Assembly (NCBI RefSeq): GCF_000425545.1
Contig: NZ_AUDQ01000003.1
Span: forward strand, 174,695-238,694
Reading direction: 5' to 3'
DNA: 64,000 nucleotides
Origin: Sporosarcina ureae DSM 2281
GTDB lineage: Bacteria; Bacillota; Bacilli; Bacillales_A; Planococcaceae
A program made the position numbers and the translations under genes. The first letter of the stretch is position 1; each line of letters opens with the position of its first letter. Below the pieces are notes generated by a model, which saw only the letters and a program-made list of their open reading frames with translations, did not search any database and was not told the origin of the DNA. This document shows, one piece after another, positions 28,270 through 37,397 of the stretch.

Positions 28270-29529
28270 TTAGAAGAAAAATCGTTGTATATCATTCCAT
28301 GTCACAACAAGCATCAAAACCATTAATAACATGATACCTACAAAATGCACCATGCCTTCTTTTTGTTTATCAATCGGTTTACCCCGTAAGCCTTCAAACA
28401 GGAAGAACAACAGCCTTCCGCCGTCTAACGCAGGCAATGGCAGTAAGTTCATGATCCCTAGATTAATACTTAGCACAGCGCCCCAATTCATTAAATTGAA
28501 AATGCCGTGTTGAGCGACCTCTTCTGTCGCTTTATAGATACCTACAGGACCAGACAACGCGTCTATTGTGAACTGACCTGTAACTAGCATACCTAATAAT
28601 TCAAAGATCTTCACAGTCCACGTGTATGTTTGTTCGGCACCGAACACTATCGATTTAATGAATCCTTTTTCCAATGGACTTGAATACATCACACCAATTT
28701 GACCGAATTCCTGTCCGGCATCTTCCACTGTATCAGGTACTACGTCTAAAATTACTTGCTTACCTGCTCGATCGACTTCTATAGACATCGGAACTCCAGC
28801 ACTTTTTTGAATCGCTTCAGAAAACTTCAGCCAAGAATCAATTGACTTACCGTCAACTGCTGTGACTAAGTCATCTTTTTTCATTCCAGCCATCTCTGCA
28901 GGCGTATCCGGTTTCACTTCTGAGATAATCGGTTCATTGGTTGGTACGCCATTCATTAACCCAAGAGCTAGGAATATGAAAAATGCCAATATGAAATTGA
29001 ACAGCGGTCCTGCAAATATTGCCAACGCCCTGCTCCCCAATGACTTGGATTCAAACTGACGATCGTAGGGAGCAATTAATGTCTCTTGCCCTTTTTCGAT
29101 AATCATAGCCGTTCTGGAGATTTTTAGATGAACCAATTGTCCATCTTCATCATATCCTTCAATATATAATTCTTTGTCCAGATCCGACTTCTCTACTTCC
29201 ACGTTTAAAATATTCGGATTGGAAACATTTCGATTCAAGTAAATCTTTTCTATTTCGTCTTGAGCATTCAATAATAAACCTACGCGGTAACCTGGCTGTA
29301 ATTCGACTGTATCGAAATCTTCACCAGCCATCCGTACATATCCTCCTAAAGGTAACAGGCGGATTGTGTATTGCGTTTCACCTTTACGAACGGCTAAAAT
29401 TTTAGGTCCCATTCCGATAGCGAACTCTCGAACCATGATGCCAGCCTTCTTAGCAAACAAGAAATGACCAAACTCATGAAATGCTACAAGTGTCCCGAAT
29501 ATTACTATAAACGCAATAACCGTTTCCAT
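28270..29529 (-). CDS. rseP: Site-2 intramembrane metalloprotease RseP/RasP
   Basis: RasP cleaves anti-sigma factors (RsiW, RsiV), FtsL and signal-peptide remnants within the membrane. The 419 aa show the zinc motif HEFGH in the first transmembrane helix (about 18-22), an FAIGMGPK loop, further membrane helices, a PDZ domain (about 200-280) and the second zinc ligand in LPLPALDGGRLLFF near residue 370. The start ATG follows GAAGGTGG. It lies between dxr and proS in the conserved order and is probably co-transcribed with both. Confidence 0.94.
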   Translation of the reverse strand: METVIAFIVIFGTLVAFHEFGHFLFAKKAGIMVREFAIGMGPKILAVRKGETQYTIRLLPLGGYVRMAGEDFDTVELQPGYRVGLLLNAQDEIEKIYLNRNVSNPNILNVEVEKSDLDKELYIEGYDEDGQLVHLKISRTAMIIEKGQETLIAPYDRQFESKSLGSRALAIFAGPLFNFILAFFIFLALGLMNGVPTNEPIISEVKPDTPAEMAGMKKDDLVTAVDGKSIDSWLKFSEAIQKSAGVPMSIEVDRAGKQVILDVVPDTVEDAGQEFGQIGVMYSSPLEKGFIKSIVFGAEQTYTWTVKIFELLGMLVTGQFTIDALSGPVGIYKATEEVAQHGIFNLMNWGAVLSINLGIMNLLPLPALDGGRLLFFLFEGLRGKPIDKQKEGMVHFVGIMLLMVLMLVVTWNDIQRFFF

Positions 29530-29565
29530 TCAGTAACCACCTTCACCGGCTGTAACAGCCTGAAA

Positions 29566-30720
29566 TTAATCTTTATACTTAACTATACCATAGACTCTTT
29601 TTCGCGTATCGCGATCTGTCTCCAAAATTTCTTCCAAATTAGGATTTTGAATAGTTTGATGTTGCTGCATCATCTGTTCAATAATTTCTTCGATTTGCAT
29701 GAAGGAAATATGACCTTCCATGAACAGTTGAACCGCCACTTCATTGGCCGCATTCATCGCTGTAGGCATAGTGCCCCCTTCCCTACCTGCATCATATGCA
29801 AGTGACAAGGCTTTAAATCGTTCATAATCCATTTTTTCAAAATGTAATTTGCCGATTTCATCAAGACGAAGACGTTTAGCATCAGCCATTGGAATACGAT
29901 CCGGATATGTTAGTGCGTATTGAATCGGAACACGCATATCAGGTGAACCTAGTTGTGCCATGACGCTTGTATCTTCAAATTCCACCATCGAGTGGATAAT
30001 ACTTTCTTTATGTAGTAGACATTCTATCTGATCATATGGCATCGCAAATAAATGATGTGCTTCTATCACTTCTAACCCTTTGTTCATCATCGTTGCCGAA
30101 TCAATAGTTAATTTATTACCCATCGACCAGTTGGGATGGGCGAGTGCTTGTACCACTGTAACGTTCTGAAGTTGATCTCGCGTATAGTCCCTAAAACTCC
30201 CACCGGATGCTGTTAATATCAAGTTTGTGATACGTTTCTGATTCTCACCATTTAATGACTGGAATAATGCAGAGTGTTCACTGTCTACTGGAACAAGCGG
30301 AACGTTATAACGTTGTGCCGCTTCCATGACTAAATTCCCTGCAGCTACCAGCGTTTCTTTATTAGCAATAGCAATCGTCATGCCGGCTTTAATCGCAGCG
30401 AGTGTCGGTCTCAGTCCTACACTGCCGATGACCGAGTTCAGCAAAATGTCTGCTTCCATTCCAACCGCCGCTTCAATAAGTCCTTCGTCGCCATGAACAA
30501 ATTGAACTTCAGGAAACTCATTTTGTAAGCGGACAGCGTCAGCTTCTTTCAAAACAGAAACTAATTTCGGATGAAATCTTGTAATGATTTCACTTACTTT
30601 TTGAATGTTTCTTCCTGCCGACATTGCCGTTAACTCAAAGCGATCAGGATGAGCCGCAATAATGCTTAATGTCTGAGTACCTATAGAACCCGTAGCACCA
30701 AGCAAATTGATTTTCTTCAT
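29566..30720 (-). CDS. dxr: 1-deoxy-D-xylulose-5-phosphate reductoisomerase
   Basis: Dxr carries out the first committed step of the MEP isoprenoid pathway, making MEP with NADPH and a divalent metal. The 384 aa start with a nucleotide fold ([13 protein letters not shown]), have [11 protein letters not shown], the metal/substrate segments [12 protein letters not shown] and [10 protein letters not shown], and [29 protein letters not shown] split over the active-site loop. The start ATG follows AAAGGAAG. Isoprenoid precursors made here feed UppS encoded two genes upstream. Confidence 0.95.
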   Translation of the reverse strand: MKKINLLGATGSIGTQTLSIIAAHPDRFELTAMSAGRNIQKVSEIITRFHPKLVSVLKEADAVRLQNEFPEVQFVHGDEGLIEAAVGMEADILLNSVIGSVGLRPTLAAIKAGMTIAIANKETLVAAGNLVMEAAQRYNVPLVPVDSEHSALFQSLNGENQKRITNLILTASGGSFRDYTRDQLQNVTVVQALAHPNWSMGNKLTIDSATMMNKGLEVIEAHHLFAMPYDQIECLLHKESIIHSMVEFEDTSVMAQLGSPDMRVPIQYALTYPDRIPMADAKRLRLDEIGKLHFEKMDYERFKALSLAYDAGREGGTMPTAMNAANEVAVQLFMEGHISFMQIEEIIEQMMQQHQTIQNPNLEEILETDRDTRKRVYGIVKYKD

Positions 30721-30739
30721 ATTATGAACTTCCTTTCCA

Positions 30740-31534
30740 TTATCCTATGAATTGAACAAAATGAAGCAATGGGAGTACAAATAGTAAGCTGTCAAATCGG
30801 TCCATAATACCACCATGACCAGGCAACAACTTTCCTGAATCTTTTACGTTATAGAAACGTTTCAGTGCAGATTCAACTAAGTCTCCCATTTGACCTACAA
30901 TGGATGCCACTATAGTTATGATAATGAATGACACGTATGACGTAGCGATAGGGTAAAACATATTAAAAATTAGCGTAATCACGATCGCAGAGATTATCCC
31001 CCCAATAAATCCTTCAATCGTTTTATTAGGTGAGATATCCGGCCAGAGTTTTCGTTTACCAATTTTACGTCCGACAAAATACGCACCCGAATCTGTTGAC
31101 CAGATGATAAGTAACGCATAGCCTATGTACTCTAAACCAAATAAACGAGTTTCAATTAAATAATAGAATCCAATACCAACATACAAGGCACTAATTGCAC
31201 TGAAAGCAATATCTTCGAATGTCCATTTATTTTTCATTACTACAGTATAAACCAATAACAATAATATCAATACATAGATCATTTCAAGTTTCTCTAATCT
31301 CATAGCGCTTTCTACCTGTTCTGTCCATCTAGATGGAAGTAAAATGACGAGTAGTAGTAACCAAGAGATAAATCCACCGACAGAAAAAATGGACATATTA
31401 CGCATGCGTAGTAGTTCGTATAAGCCAATCGTAGATATTGCAAAAATCATCATAATAAATGGCAATCCACCGACGATAATTAACGGCACAAAAAATGCAA
31501 GAGCTACAATTGCGGTGATGATTCTTTGCTTCAT
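30740..31534 (-). CDS. cdsA: Phosphatidate cytidylyltransferase
   Basis: CdsA makes CDP-diacylglycerol from phosphatidic acid and CTP, the precursor of the major phospholipids, in the cytoplasmic membrane. The 264 aa are mostly hydrophobic, with about seven to eight membrane segments. The family signature lies near the C-terminus: [12 protein letters not shown], then [40 protein letters not shown] across two segments. The ATG overlaps the uppS stop (ATGA), so translation is coupled. Confidence 0.94.
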   Translation of the reverse strand: MKQRIITAIVALAFFVPLIIVGGLPFIMMIFAISTIGLYELLRMRNMSIFSVGGFISWLLLLVILLPSRWTEQVESAMRLEKLEMIYVLILLLLVYTVVMKNKWTFEDIAFSAISALYVGIGFYYLIETRLFGLEYIGYALLIIWSTDSGAYFVGRKIGKRKLWPDISPNKTIEGFIGGIISAIVITLIFNMFYPIATSYVSFIIITIVASIVGQMGDLVESALKRFYNVKDSGKLLPGHGGIMDRFDSLLFVLPLLHFVQFIG

Positions 31535-32322
31535 CTTTTCTGATCTCCTTCCAAGCTTCCAAAGCGTCGATCCCTTTTTTGGAAAACTTCAATTGCCTGT
31601 AAAAAGCAGTCTTCATCGTAATCTGGCCATAATACATCCGTGAAAATGAATTCTGCATAGGCTAGTTGCCATAGCATAAAATTAGACAGACGCACTTCGC
31701 CGCTTGTGCGAATCAGTAAGTCGGGGTCTGGTAAGTGCGCGGTCATTAGTTTGGAACCAATGGAACTTTCATTCACTTCATCCACTTTTAATGTTCCAGC
31801 AGCCACTTCTTCTGCCAATTCTTTCATTGCATGAACTAGTTCCACTCTACTTCCATAATTCATCGCAAAATTCAAAACTAAACCTTTGTTATCTTTAGTT
31901 TGCTCTATTGCTTTCATAATCGCATTCTTTGTATGACTCGGAAGTGCATCCATATCTCCTATCATCTCTACTTTGATACCTTTTTCCATTAGCTCAGGTA
32001 AATACGTATTGAGGAACTCGCCCGGAAGATTCATCAAAAAGTCAATTTCTATCCTAGGCCTCTTCCAGTTTTCAGTAGAAAACGCGTAAAGAGTGAGTGC
32101 TTTCACACCCATAGCGTTTGCAAAATTGGTGATCTGACGAACAGTCTTCATTCCTTCGTGATGACCAGCAATTCGTGGCATTTTACGTTGCTTCGCCCAT
32201 CTTCCGTTTCCATCCATGATAATCGCCACATGGTTAGGAATTTGTCTATTTTTAACAGCTTCCATCCGTTCGTCTAACAACTGAATGTCTGCCGTTTTTT
32301 TTCGCATTAGTTTTTTAAGCAT
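31531..32322 (-). CDS. uppS: Undecaprenyl diphosphate synthase
   Basis: UppS is the cis-prenyltransferase that extends farnesyl diphosphate to C55, the lipid carrier for peptidoglycan and teichoic acid. The 263 aa show the IIMDGNGRWAKQR signature (catalytic Asp, about residue 37), the GHHEGMKTVR segment, FSTENWKRP and the C-terminal DLLIRTSGEVRLSNFMLWQLAYAEF divided by the conserved RxSxExR site. The start ATG follows GGGGGAA. It lies 132 bases from frr, behind the frr terminator. Confidence 0.95.
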   Translation of the reverse strand: MLKKLMRKKTADIQLLDERMEAVKNRQIPNHVAIIMDGNGRWAKQRKMPRIAGHHEGMKTVRQITNFANAMGVKALTLYAFSTENWKRPRIEIDFLMNLPGEFLNTYLPELMEKGIKVEMIGDMDALPSHTKNAIMKAIEQTKDNKGLVLNFAMNYGSRVELVHAMKELAEEVAAGTLKVDEVNESSIGSKLMTAHLPDPDLLIRTSGEVRLSNFMLWQLAYAEFIFTDVLWPDYDEDCFLQAIEVFQKRDRRFGSLEGDQKR

Positions 32323-32375
32323 AGCGTTCCCCCACTTGGCTCTATTCGGATACTCCTACTGACTATCCTACCAAA

Positions 32376-32397
32376 TTGCATGGTAAATAGCATGCAA
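32376..32397. other. Inverted repeat in the frr-uppS gap
   Basis: TTGCATG and CATGCAA form a perfect 7-bp inverted repeat separated by 8 bases, just downstream (minus strand) of the frr terminator and about 55 bases before the uppS start. TTGCAT could be a -35 box, but no good -10 is found at normal spacing. Confidence 0.35.
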
Positions 32398-32432
32398 AAG
32401 AAAGAAAAGAGCGTCCTAAAAGTAGGACGCTC
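32396..32432 (-). terminator. Intrinsic terminator after frr
   Basis: A perfect 10-bp stem, GAGCGTCCTA / TAGGACGCTC, has a four-base loop and is followed on the minus strand by TTTTCTTTCTTTT. It starts 22 bases after the frr stop. Confidence 0.93.
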
Positions 32433-32454
32433 CTCCTTATAGAAAGTTCTGTAC

Positions 32455-33012
32455 TCAGATTTCCAAGATTTCGTTTTCTTTATCTTTTGCTGTTTGATCG
32501 ATCTTTTCGATAAACTCATCCGTCAGCTTTTGTACTTGTTCGTTATAACGGCGTAACTCATCTTCAGTAATTTCTGCATCTTTTTCAAGTTTCTTCAAGT
32601 CTTCATTGCTGTCGCGGCGGACATTTCTTATCGCTACTTTTGCATCTTCCGCTTCACGTTTTACATCTTTCACCAATTCTTTACGGCGTTCTTCTGTAAG
32701 TGCAGGTACAGCAAGACGAATAACTGATCCATCGCTAGAAGGCGTAATACCGATATCTGATTTCATGATAGCCTTTTCGATTTCACTGATTGTAGTCTTA
32801 TCATATGGTTGAACGACTAACAAACGTGGCTCAGGCACCGAGATTCCAGCCATTTGATTTAGTGGCGTAGGAGCTCCGTAATATATAACGGAAATTCTGT
32901 CTAATAAGCTCGCGTTAGCTCTTCCAGCACGGATAGATGCCAATTGTCTTGAATAGGCGCTATGTGCTTTATCCATACGTTCTTTCGTCTGATTCATCAC
33001 TTCTTTTGTCAT
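32455..33012 (-). CDS. frr: Ribosome recycling factor
   Basis: RRF splits post-termination ribosomes together with EF-G. The 185-aa protein has the expected length and sequence: the helical [23 protein letters not shown] segment, the [22 protein letters not shown] beta domain and a long charged helix with [28 protein letters not shown]. The ATG overlaps the pyrH stop (ATGA). A terminator follows, ending the tsf-distal pyrH-frr unit. Confidence 0.96.
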   Translation of the reverse strand: MTKEVMNQTKERMDKAHSAYSRQLASIRAGRANASLLDRISVIYYGAPTPLNQMAGISVPEPRLLVVQPYDKTTISEIEKAIMKSDIGITPSSDGSVIRLAVPALTEERRKELVKDVKREAEDAKVAIRNVRRDSNEDLKKLEKDAEITEDELRRYNEQVQKLTDEFIEKIDQTAKDKENEILEI

Positions 33013-33737
33013 TGCTTATTCCTCCTGACGACCGTCCCGATTTCATCACCAAGTACGGCTTTTTTAATATTACCATTATCCATAATTGAGAATACTACGA
33101 GTGGGATATCATTGTCCATACATAGAGTCGAAGCAGTCGAATCCATTACTTCAAGCCCTTGACTTATCACTTCAAGATAGGACAGTTCTAAGTATTTTGT
33201 AGCTGTTGAATCTTTCATCGGATCGGCCGAATACACACCGTCTACGTTGTTCTTCGCCATTAAAATGACATCCGCTTCGATTTCAGCAGCACGTAAAGCG
33301 GCTGTTGTATCTGTAGAAAAATAAGGGTTACCAGTTCCTGCTGCAAATATTACGACACGCTTTTTTTCTAGATGACGAATTGCTTTCCGGCGTATGTAAG
33401 GTTCAGCAACTTGTCTCATGTCAATAGAAGACATAACTCGAGTTTCTGTTCCTAGTTTTTCAAGAGCATCTTGAAGAGCAAGAGAGTTCATAACCGTTGC
33501 AAGCATTCCCATGTAGTCAGCTGTTGTACGGTCCATTCCCATTTCACTTCCGACTTTCCCTCGCCAAATGTTACCGCCACCTACTACTACTGCTACTTCT
33601 ACACCAAGCTCTACTAACTCTTCCACTTGGCTTGCAACCGATTTAACAACCTCCGGAGACAATCCGTAGCCTTGTTCTCCAGCTAATGCTTCTCCACTCA
33701 ATTTTAACACGATGCGTTTATATATTGGAATACTCAT
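33009..33737 (-). CDS. pyrH: UMP kinase
   Basis: PyrH phosphorylates UMP to UDP. The 242-aa amino-acid-kinase fold protein shows [18 protein letters not shown] at the start, [13 protein letters not shown], the [19 protein letters not shown] segment and [19 protein letters not shown]. The frame extends 15 codons upstream, but the ATG at 33737 has AGGAGGG at good spacing and matches family length. It follows tsf after a terminator and overlaps frr by four bases. Confidence 0.95.
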   Translation of the reverse strand: MSIPIYKRIVLKLSGEALAGEQGYGLSPEVVKSVASQVEELVELGVEVAVVVGGGNIWRGKVGSEMGMDRTTADYMGMLATVMNSLALQDALEKLGTETRVMSSIDMRQVAEPYIRRKAIRHLEKKRVVIFAAGTGNPYFSTDTTAALRAAEIEADVILMAKNNVDGVYSADPMKDSTATKYLELSYLEVISQGLEVMDSTASTLCMDNDIPLVVFSIMDNGNIKKAVLGDEIGTVVRRNKQ

Positions 33738-33764
33738 GTTGGCCCTCCTGCAATTTCCTATTCT

Positions 33765-33799
33765 CAAAAAAGAGGAACACATGATGGATGTGCCCCTCT
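33765..33799 (-). terminator. Intrinsic terminator after tsf
   Basis: AGAGGGGCACAT pairs with ATGTGTTCCTCT over 12 bp, including two G-U pairs, and is followed by six T on the minus strand. It lies between tsf and pyrH and ends 28 bases before the pyrH start. Confidence 0.92.
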
Positions 33800-33816
33800 G
33801 TACGATTGGATTATAC

Positions 33817-34704
33817 TTAGTTACCTTTTACTTGGCTCATTACTTCGTCAGCAAAGTTATCTTCACGCTTTTCAATACCTTCGCCTACTTCATAACGAAT
33901 GAACTCTACTAATGTTCCGCCAGTTGTCTTCACGAAATCGCGAACCTTTTGATCAGAATTCTTAACGAAAGCTTGATCTAAGACACAGATTTCCTCGAAG
34001 TATTTACCTAGGCGTCCTTCTACCATTTTCGCTACGATGTTTTCTGGCTTGCCTTCATTCAAAGCTTGCTCAGTCAAAATGTTACGCTCTTTTTCCACTT
34101 CGTCAGCAGATACTTCGTCGCGTGAAATGTATTTCGGGTTCATTGCTGCGATATGCATTGCTACATCTTTCGCTGCATCAGAATCTGTTGAACCTTCAAG
34201 AACAGTCAACACTGCAATTCGCCCACCCATGTGTAGGTATGGACCGAAAGCATCTTGATCTGTCTTCTCACGGATTTCAAAACGACGAAGAGTAATTTTC
34301 TCTCCGATTTTAGCTACTGCGTTTGAAATATGTTCAGACACAGTTAAACCATTTTCTAATTTCGCTACGTTAGCTTCTTCTACTGAAGCAGGTTTTGTAG
34401 CAAGTAAGAACTCAGAAATTTCCTTAACAAGTGTTTGGAAGCCTTCGTTTTTCGCTACGAAGTCTGTCTCAGCATTCACTTCAAGAATAACTGCTTCGTT
34501 ACCTTGAATTAAAATATTTGCGACACCTTCAGCTGCAATACGATCCGCTTTCTTCGCTGCACTTGAAAGACCTTTCTCACGCATATATTCCATTGCTGCG
34601 TCCATATCTCCATCTACTTTAGTCAATGCTTTTTTGCAGTCCATCATACCTGCGCCTGTTTTTTCACGAAGTTCTTTAACCATTTGGGCTGTAATTGTTG
34701 CCAT
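33817..34704 (-). CDS. tsf: Elongation factor Ts
   Basis: EF-Ts is the guanine-nucleotide exchange factor for EF-Tu. The 295-aa protein begins [27 protein letters not shown], a UBA-like helix bundle carrying the family signature, and continues with the dimerisation/core region ([32 protein letters not shown]). The frame extends nine codons upstream, but the ATG at 34704 follows AGGAGGAATT and matches the family. It is paired with rpsB, separated by a terminator that would set its level. Confidence 0.96.
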   Translation of the reverse strand: MATITAQMVKELREKTGAGMMDCKKALTKVDGDMDAAMEYMREKGLSSAAKKADRIAAEGVANILIQGNEAVILEVNAETDFVAKNEGFQTLVKEISEFLLATKPASVEEANVAKLENGLTVSEHISNAVAKIGEKITLRRFEIREKTDQDAFGPYLHMGGRIAVLTVLEGSTDSDAAKDVAMHIAAMNPKYISRDEVSADEVEKERNILTEQALNEGKPENIVAKMVEGRLGKYFEEICVLDQAFVKNSDQKVRDFVKTTGGTLVEFIRYEVGEGIEKREDNFADEVMSQVKGN

Positions 34705-34751
34705 TTGACAATTCCTCCTATTAAATATCATTTAAAGTTGCTTATTGCTTT

Positions 34752-34788
34752 AAAAAGAGACGATAAGGGGTACGCCACTTATCGTCTC
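34752..34788 (-). terminator. Intrinsic terminator between rpsB and tsf
   Basis: A perfect 11-bp stem, GAGACGATAAG / CTTATCGTCTC, is followed on the minus strand by TTTTTAAAG. It starts 15 bases after the rpsB stop and ends about 48 bases before tsf. Confidence 0.93.
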
Positions 34789-34802
34789 ATCATTTACTCA
34801 TT

Positions 34803-35540
34803 TCAGTCTGCAGTAACAGTTGCTGTTTCGTTTACTGTTTCAGCTACTTCGTCGTCTTCACCTTGACGGGATTCAATCAAAGCATCTGCCATTTTGCTTG
34901 TAAGTAAACGTACTGCGCGGATTGCATCGTCGTTCGCAGGAATGACATAATCGATTTCGTCCGGATCACAGTTAGTATCAACGATTCCAACGAGTGGAAT
35001 ATTCAATTTGATTGCTTCAGCTACCGCGATACGCTCTTTACGTGGATCCACGATAAAGATTACATCTGGCAAGCCTTTCATGTCACGGATACCGCCTAGG
35101 AATTTCACAAGACGTTCGTGTTCTTTATTTAATTGAGAAACTTCTTTTTTAGGAAGTACGTCAAACGTGCCATCCTCTTCCATTTTCTCAATAGCTTTCA
35201 TACGTGCTACACGCTTTTGAATAGTACCGAAGTTAGTCAATGTTCCACCCAACCAACGTTGGTTAATGTAGTACATTCCAGCACGCTCTGCTTCTTCTTT
35301 GATAGCTTCTTGTGCTTGTTTCTTCGTACCTACGAAAAGAACTTTACCACCATCAGCACCGACTTGGCGCATGAAGTTGTAAGCTTCCTCCAATTTTTTG
35401 ACCGTTTTTTGAAGGTCGATGATGTAGATGCCGTTACGCTCCACGAAGATATATTTCTTCATTTTTGGGTTCCAACGACGTGTTTGGTGTCCGAAATGTA
35501 CACCAGCTTCTAGCAATTGTTTCATTGAGATTACTGACAT
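34803..35540 (-). CDS. rpsB: Small ribosomal subunit protein uS2
   Basis: S2 is a late-assembling 30S protein at the head-body junction and contacts S1 in species that have it. The 245 aa start [32 protein letters not shown] and keep the S2 signatures GGTLTNF and [19 protein letters not shown]. An acidic/threonine-rich tail ends the protein. The start ATG follows AGGAGG. A 150-bp leader with a hairpin precedes it, downstream of the end of the fla/che operon. Confidence 0.97.
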   Translation of the reverse strand: MSVISMKQLLEAGVHFGHQTRRWNPKMKKYIFVERNGIYIIDLQKTVKKLEEAYNFMRQVGADGGKVLFVGTKKQAQEAIKEEAERAGMYYINQRWLGGTLTNFGTIQKRVARMKAIEKMEEDGTFDVLPKKEVSQLNKEHERLVKFLGGIRDMKGLPDVIFIVDPRKERIAVAEAIKLNIPLVGIVDTNCDPDEIDYVIPANDDAIRAVRLLTSKMADALIESRQGEDDEVAETVNETATVTAD

Positions 35541-35586
35541 GTTTAATTCCTCCTATTGGTTTTTTTATCCTCCGCGTACTTCCAGC

Positions 35587-35618
35587 GAATAAGTGACCAT
35601 AATGGCACCCACTCATTC
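35587..35618 (-). ncRNA. Candidate rpsB leader hairpin
   Basis: In the rpsB 5' leader, GAATGAGTG pairs with CACTTATTC (one wobble), and an inner GTGCC/GGTCAC region continues the stem. It ends about 45 bases before the rpsB start. Ribosomal protein leaders of this kind often bind the encoded protein. Whether it matches a known rpsB leader family needs a covariance search. Confidence 0.4.
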
Positions 35619-35650
35619 ATCCGCACGCGTGTGTAGTAATACCATCTATT

Positions 35651-35695
35651 AAATTAACACAATCCTACGTTGTTTGCAACTACTGTGTTTAATTT
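35651..35695 (-). terminator. Terminator-like hairpin at the end of the fla/che operon
   Basis: AAATTAA(A)CACA pairs with TGTGTTAATTT around an inner GTTG-CAAA-CAAC, immediately after the stop codon of the last operon gene. The tail is AT-rich rather than a clean U-run. It overlaps the likely rpsB promoter region (TTGCAA near 35673), which weakens the call. Confidence 0.45.
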
Positions 35696-36231
35696 CACTC
35701 AAACTTTAACAACAATTCGATTTCTGTCTTACCTTTTTTCAACTCTCTTGCAATATCCACTATTGATGTACCTTCCGCATAAAGCTGTTTCGCTTTCTGT
35801 CTATCGTCAAGTGGTTTAGGTTGAATTACTGGTTTCGTTTCTATTTCATTCTTTTCGATTTCAAGCGTCTTCTGATAAGAACGTAAAGCAAATTGTACAG
35901 GAACCGGATGTGGCTTCGGTTGTGGATCAGGCACTTCAAAACCTTCTGATACTGACTGCTCTTTTGGCGCTAAGTTTGAAGTGTGTTTCATTTGATATTC
36001 CGTTCGTTGATTCAGTTCATGAATCAAACGATCGTTTTCTTCTTTGATTTCTCCTAAGTAAGCTAATACGGATTGATCCATTTCTTTCATAAGCTGTTGT
36101 TGCTTTTTCTCCAGATTATTGAATTTCAATATTTTTAAGTACAGCAATGTCATGACCATAAATCCAATGATTTGTAAGATGAATAAGAGAGCTAGTAAAA
36201 TCCCCATGATATTACCCACTATAATCAACAA
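35695..36231 (-). CDS. swrB: SwrB-like membrane protein (YlxL position)
   Basis: This is a 178-aa protein with one N-terminal membrane helix (about residues 3-30), a coiled-coil-like charged segment (about 38-75), a linker with PDPQPKPHPVPV, and a C-terminal helix-turn-helix-like end (AKQLYAEGTSIVDIARELKKGKTEIELLLKF). This layout and its place after sigD match B. subtilis SwrB (YlxL), which activates flagellar export assembly. Sequence similarity to SwrB is modest by eye, so the name rests partly on position. The start is uncertain: TTG at 36231 has AAAGG nearby, and an ATG lies eight codons in. Confidence 0.7.
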   Translation of the reverse strand: MLIIVGNIMGILLALLFILQIIGFMVMTLLYLKILKFNNLEKKQQQLMKEMDQSVLAYLGEIKEENDRLIHELNQRTEYQMKHTSNLAPKEQSVSEGFEVPDPQPKPHPVPVQFALRSYQKTLEIEKNEIETKPVIQPKPLDDRQKAKQLYAEGTSIVDIARELKKGKTEIELLLKFE

Positions 36232-36508
36232 ACGAACCTTTAAACGGATGCTTGGCTTGCTGCTGTTCTTTCTCTATTTTTTCTAGATGTCGTTGAGACT
36301 CATCGTCAGGTTGCCGATCATCTCCATCCAACTTTGCATATGGATCAGATTTCATAACCGTTTCTCGACTTTTTAGCGTTTGCTTTTCTGTTTGCATATT
36401 GGCAACGTCCTGAGCAAGTTGAGACTGTTGCTGCTTTTGCTCCGCTATTTTACCTGCCTCAAATGTTTTAGGGATAGCAATTTGAAGTTCGATAGCTTTC
36501 AAACTCAT
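36212..36508 (-). CDS. Uncharacterised 98-aa protein between sigD and swrB
   Basis: I do not recognise this family. The 98-aa product is hydrophilic: MSLKAIELQIAIPKTFEAGKI, then a glutamine-rich helical stretch (EQKQQQSQLAQDVANMQTEKQ), a highly charged middle and the ending FKGSFVDYSG. No signal peptide or membrane segment is present. The start ATG follows GGAGGG. It overlaps the sigD stop by four bases and the SwrB-like start by about 20 bases, so it is translated as part of the operon. B. subtilis has no gene here to my knowledge. A role in motility regulation is inferred from position only. Confidence 0.7.
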   Translation of the reverse strand: MSLKAIELQIAIPKTFEAGKIAEQKQQQSQLAQDVANMQTEKQTLKSRETVMKSDPYAKLDGDDRQPDDESQRHLEKIEKEQQQAKHPFKGSFVDYSG

Positions 36509-37281
36509 AAAATCCCTCCATCCGTAATTTCATCCGCTAGTAGCGACCGTAACTTAAATAATGCTTTTGAATGTATTTGTGAGATCCTAGACGTAGAGAG
36601 ACTTAATATTTCTCCGATTTCCGTCAGCGTCATGTCTTCTTGATAAAACAAACTAAGTACCAATTGTTCATTTTCATTTAGCTCTTTGATTTTCATTATC
36701 AATTCTTCAATCAATTCACCTTTAACGGCTTGTTGTTCTGGTGTTTTCGTTTGTTCGTCCTGCAATACAAAAGTCTGGTCTTGGTCATCGTCATCATTCA
36801 TTTTTTCATCAATGGACAGTACATTGGCAAAATACTGCTCATGCACAGTTTGATAGACTTGATCAGTTGTAATACCTAAATGATCTGCTACTTCTTCAGG
36901 AGTCACCGTTCGCAAGTAGGTTTGTTCGAGCTTACTAATTTCATCATCCATTTTTTTAGTTTTTTCTCTCGAAGAGCGTGATAACCAATCTTCTTTTCGC
37001 AAACCGTCTATAATTGTACCTCGAATCCGAAATGATGCATATGTGTCAAATTTCAAGTCACGCGATGGGTCAAATTTTGTTAATGCATCGAAAAGCCCTT
37101 GGTAGCCAAGAGATTTGATTTCATCACGCGATACGTTTTTCGGCAGTCCAGCACTGATTCGTTGAACATGATAATTCACAAGCGGTGTATACATTCGAAC
37201 TAACGTATCACCTGCATCAGGATCACGGTTTTCAATCCATAACTTCCACTGATGCCGTTCAGTTACATCTTGATTTGTCAT
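36505..37281 (-). CDS. sigD: Flagellar sigma factor SigD (FliA/sigma-28)
   Basis: SigD directs RNA polymerase to late flagellar, chemotaxis and autolysin genes. The 258 aa contain sigma region 2 (LVNYHVQRISAGLPKNVSRDE; FDPSRDLKFDTYASFRIRGTIIDGLR), region 3 and region 4 helix-turn-helix (MTLTEIGEILSLSTSRISQIHSKALFKL). A GTG lies three codons upstream with poor spacing, so I chose the ATG at 37281. It comes after cheD across a 116-bp gap with a terminator-like hairpin, and near the 3' end of the operon as in B. subtilis, where distance from the promoter lowers its expression. Confidence 0.95.
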   Translation of the reverse strand: MTNQDVTERHQWKLWIENRDPDAGDTLVRMYTPLVNYHVQRISAGLPKNVSRDEIKSLGYQGLFDALTKFDPSRDLKFDTYASFRIRGTIIDGLRKEDWLSRSSREKTKKMDDEISKLEQTYLRTVTPEEVADHLGITTDQVYQTVHEQYFANVLSIDEKMNDDDDQDQTFVLQDEQTKTPEQQAVKGELIEELIMKIKELNENEQLVLSLFYQEDMTLTEIGEILSLSTSRISQIHSKALFKLRSLLADEITDGGIL

Positions 37282-37362
37282 CGAATTCACGCCTTTCCCG
37301 TCAGGTTCCTTCTACCGATTTTATCTCTTTATGTATAAGTATAACAAATTACAATAGATAAA

Positions 37363-37384
37363 GGCGACTAATGCATTAGCCGCC
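37363..37384 (-). terminator. Terminator-like hairpin between cheD and sigD
   Basis: GGCGGCTAAT pairs with ATTAGTCGCC (one wobble), with a tight loop, and is followed on the minus strand by TTTATCTATTG. The U-run is weak, so it may only partly reduce transcription into sigD. Confidence 0.5.
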
Positions 37385-37397
37385 ATCGTTCATACTG

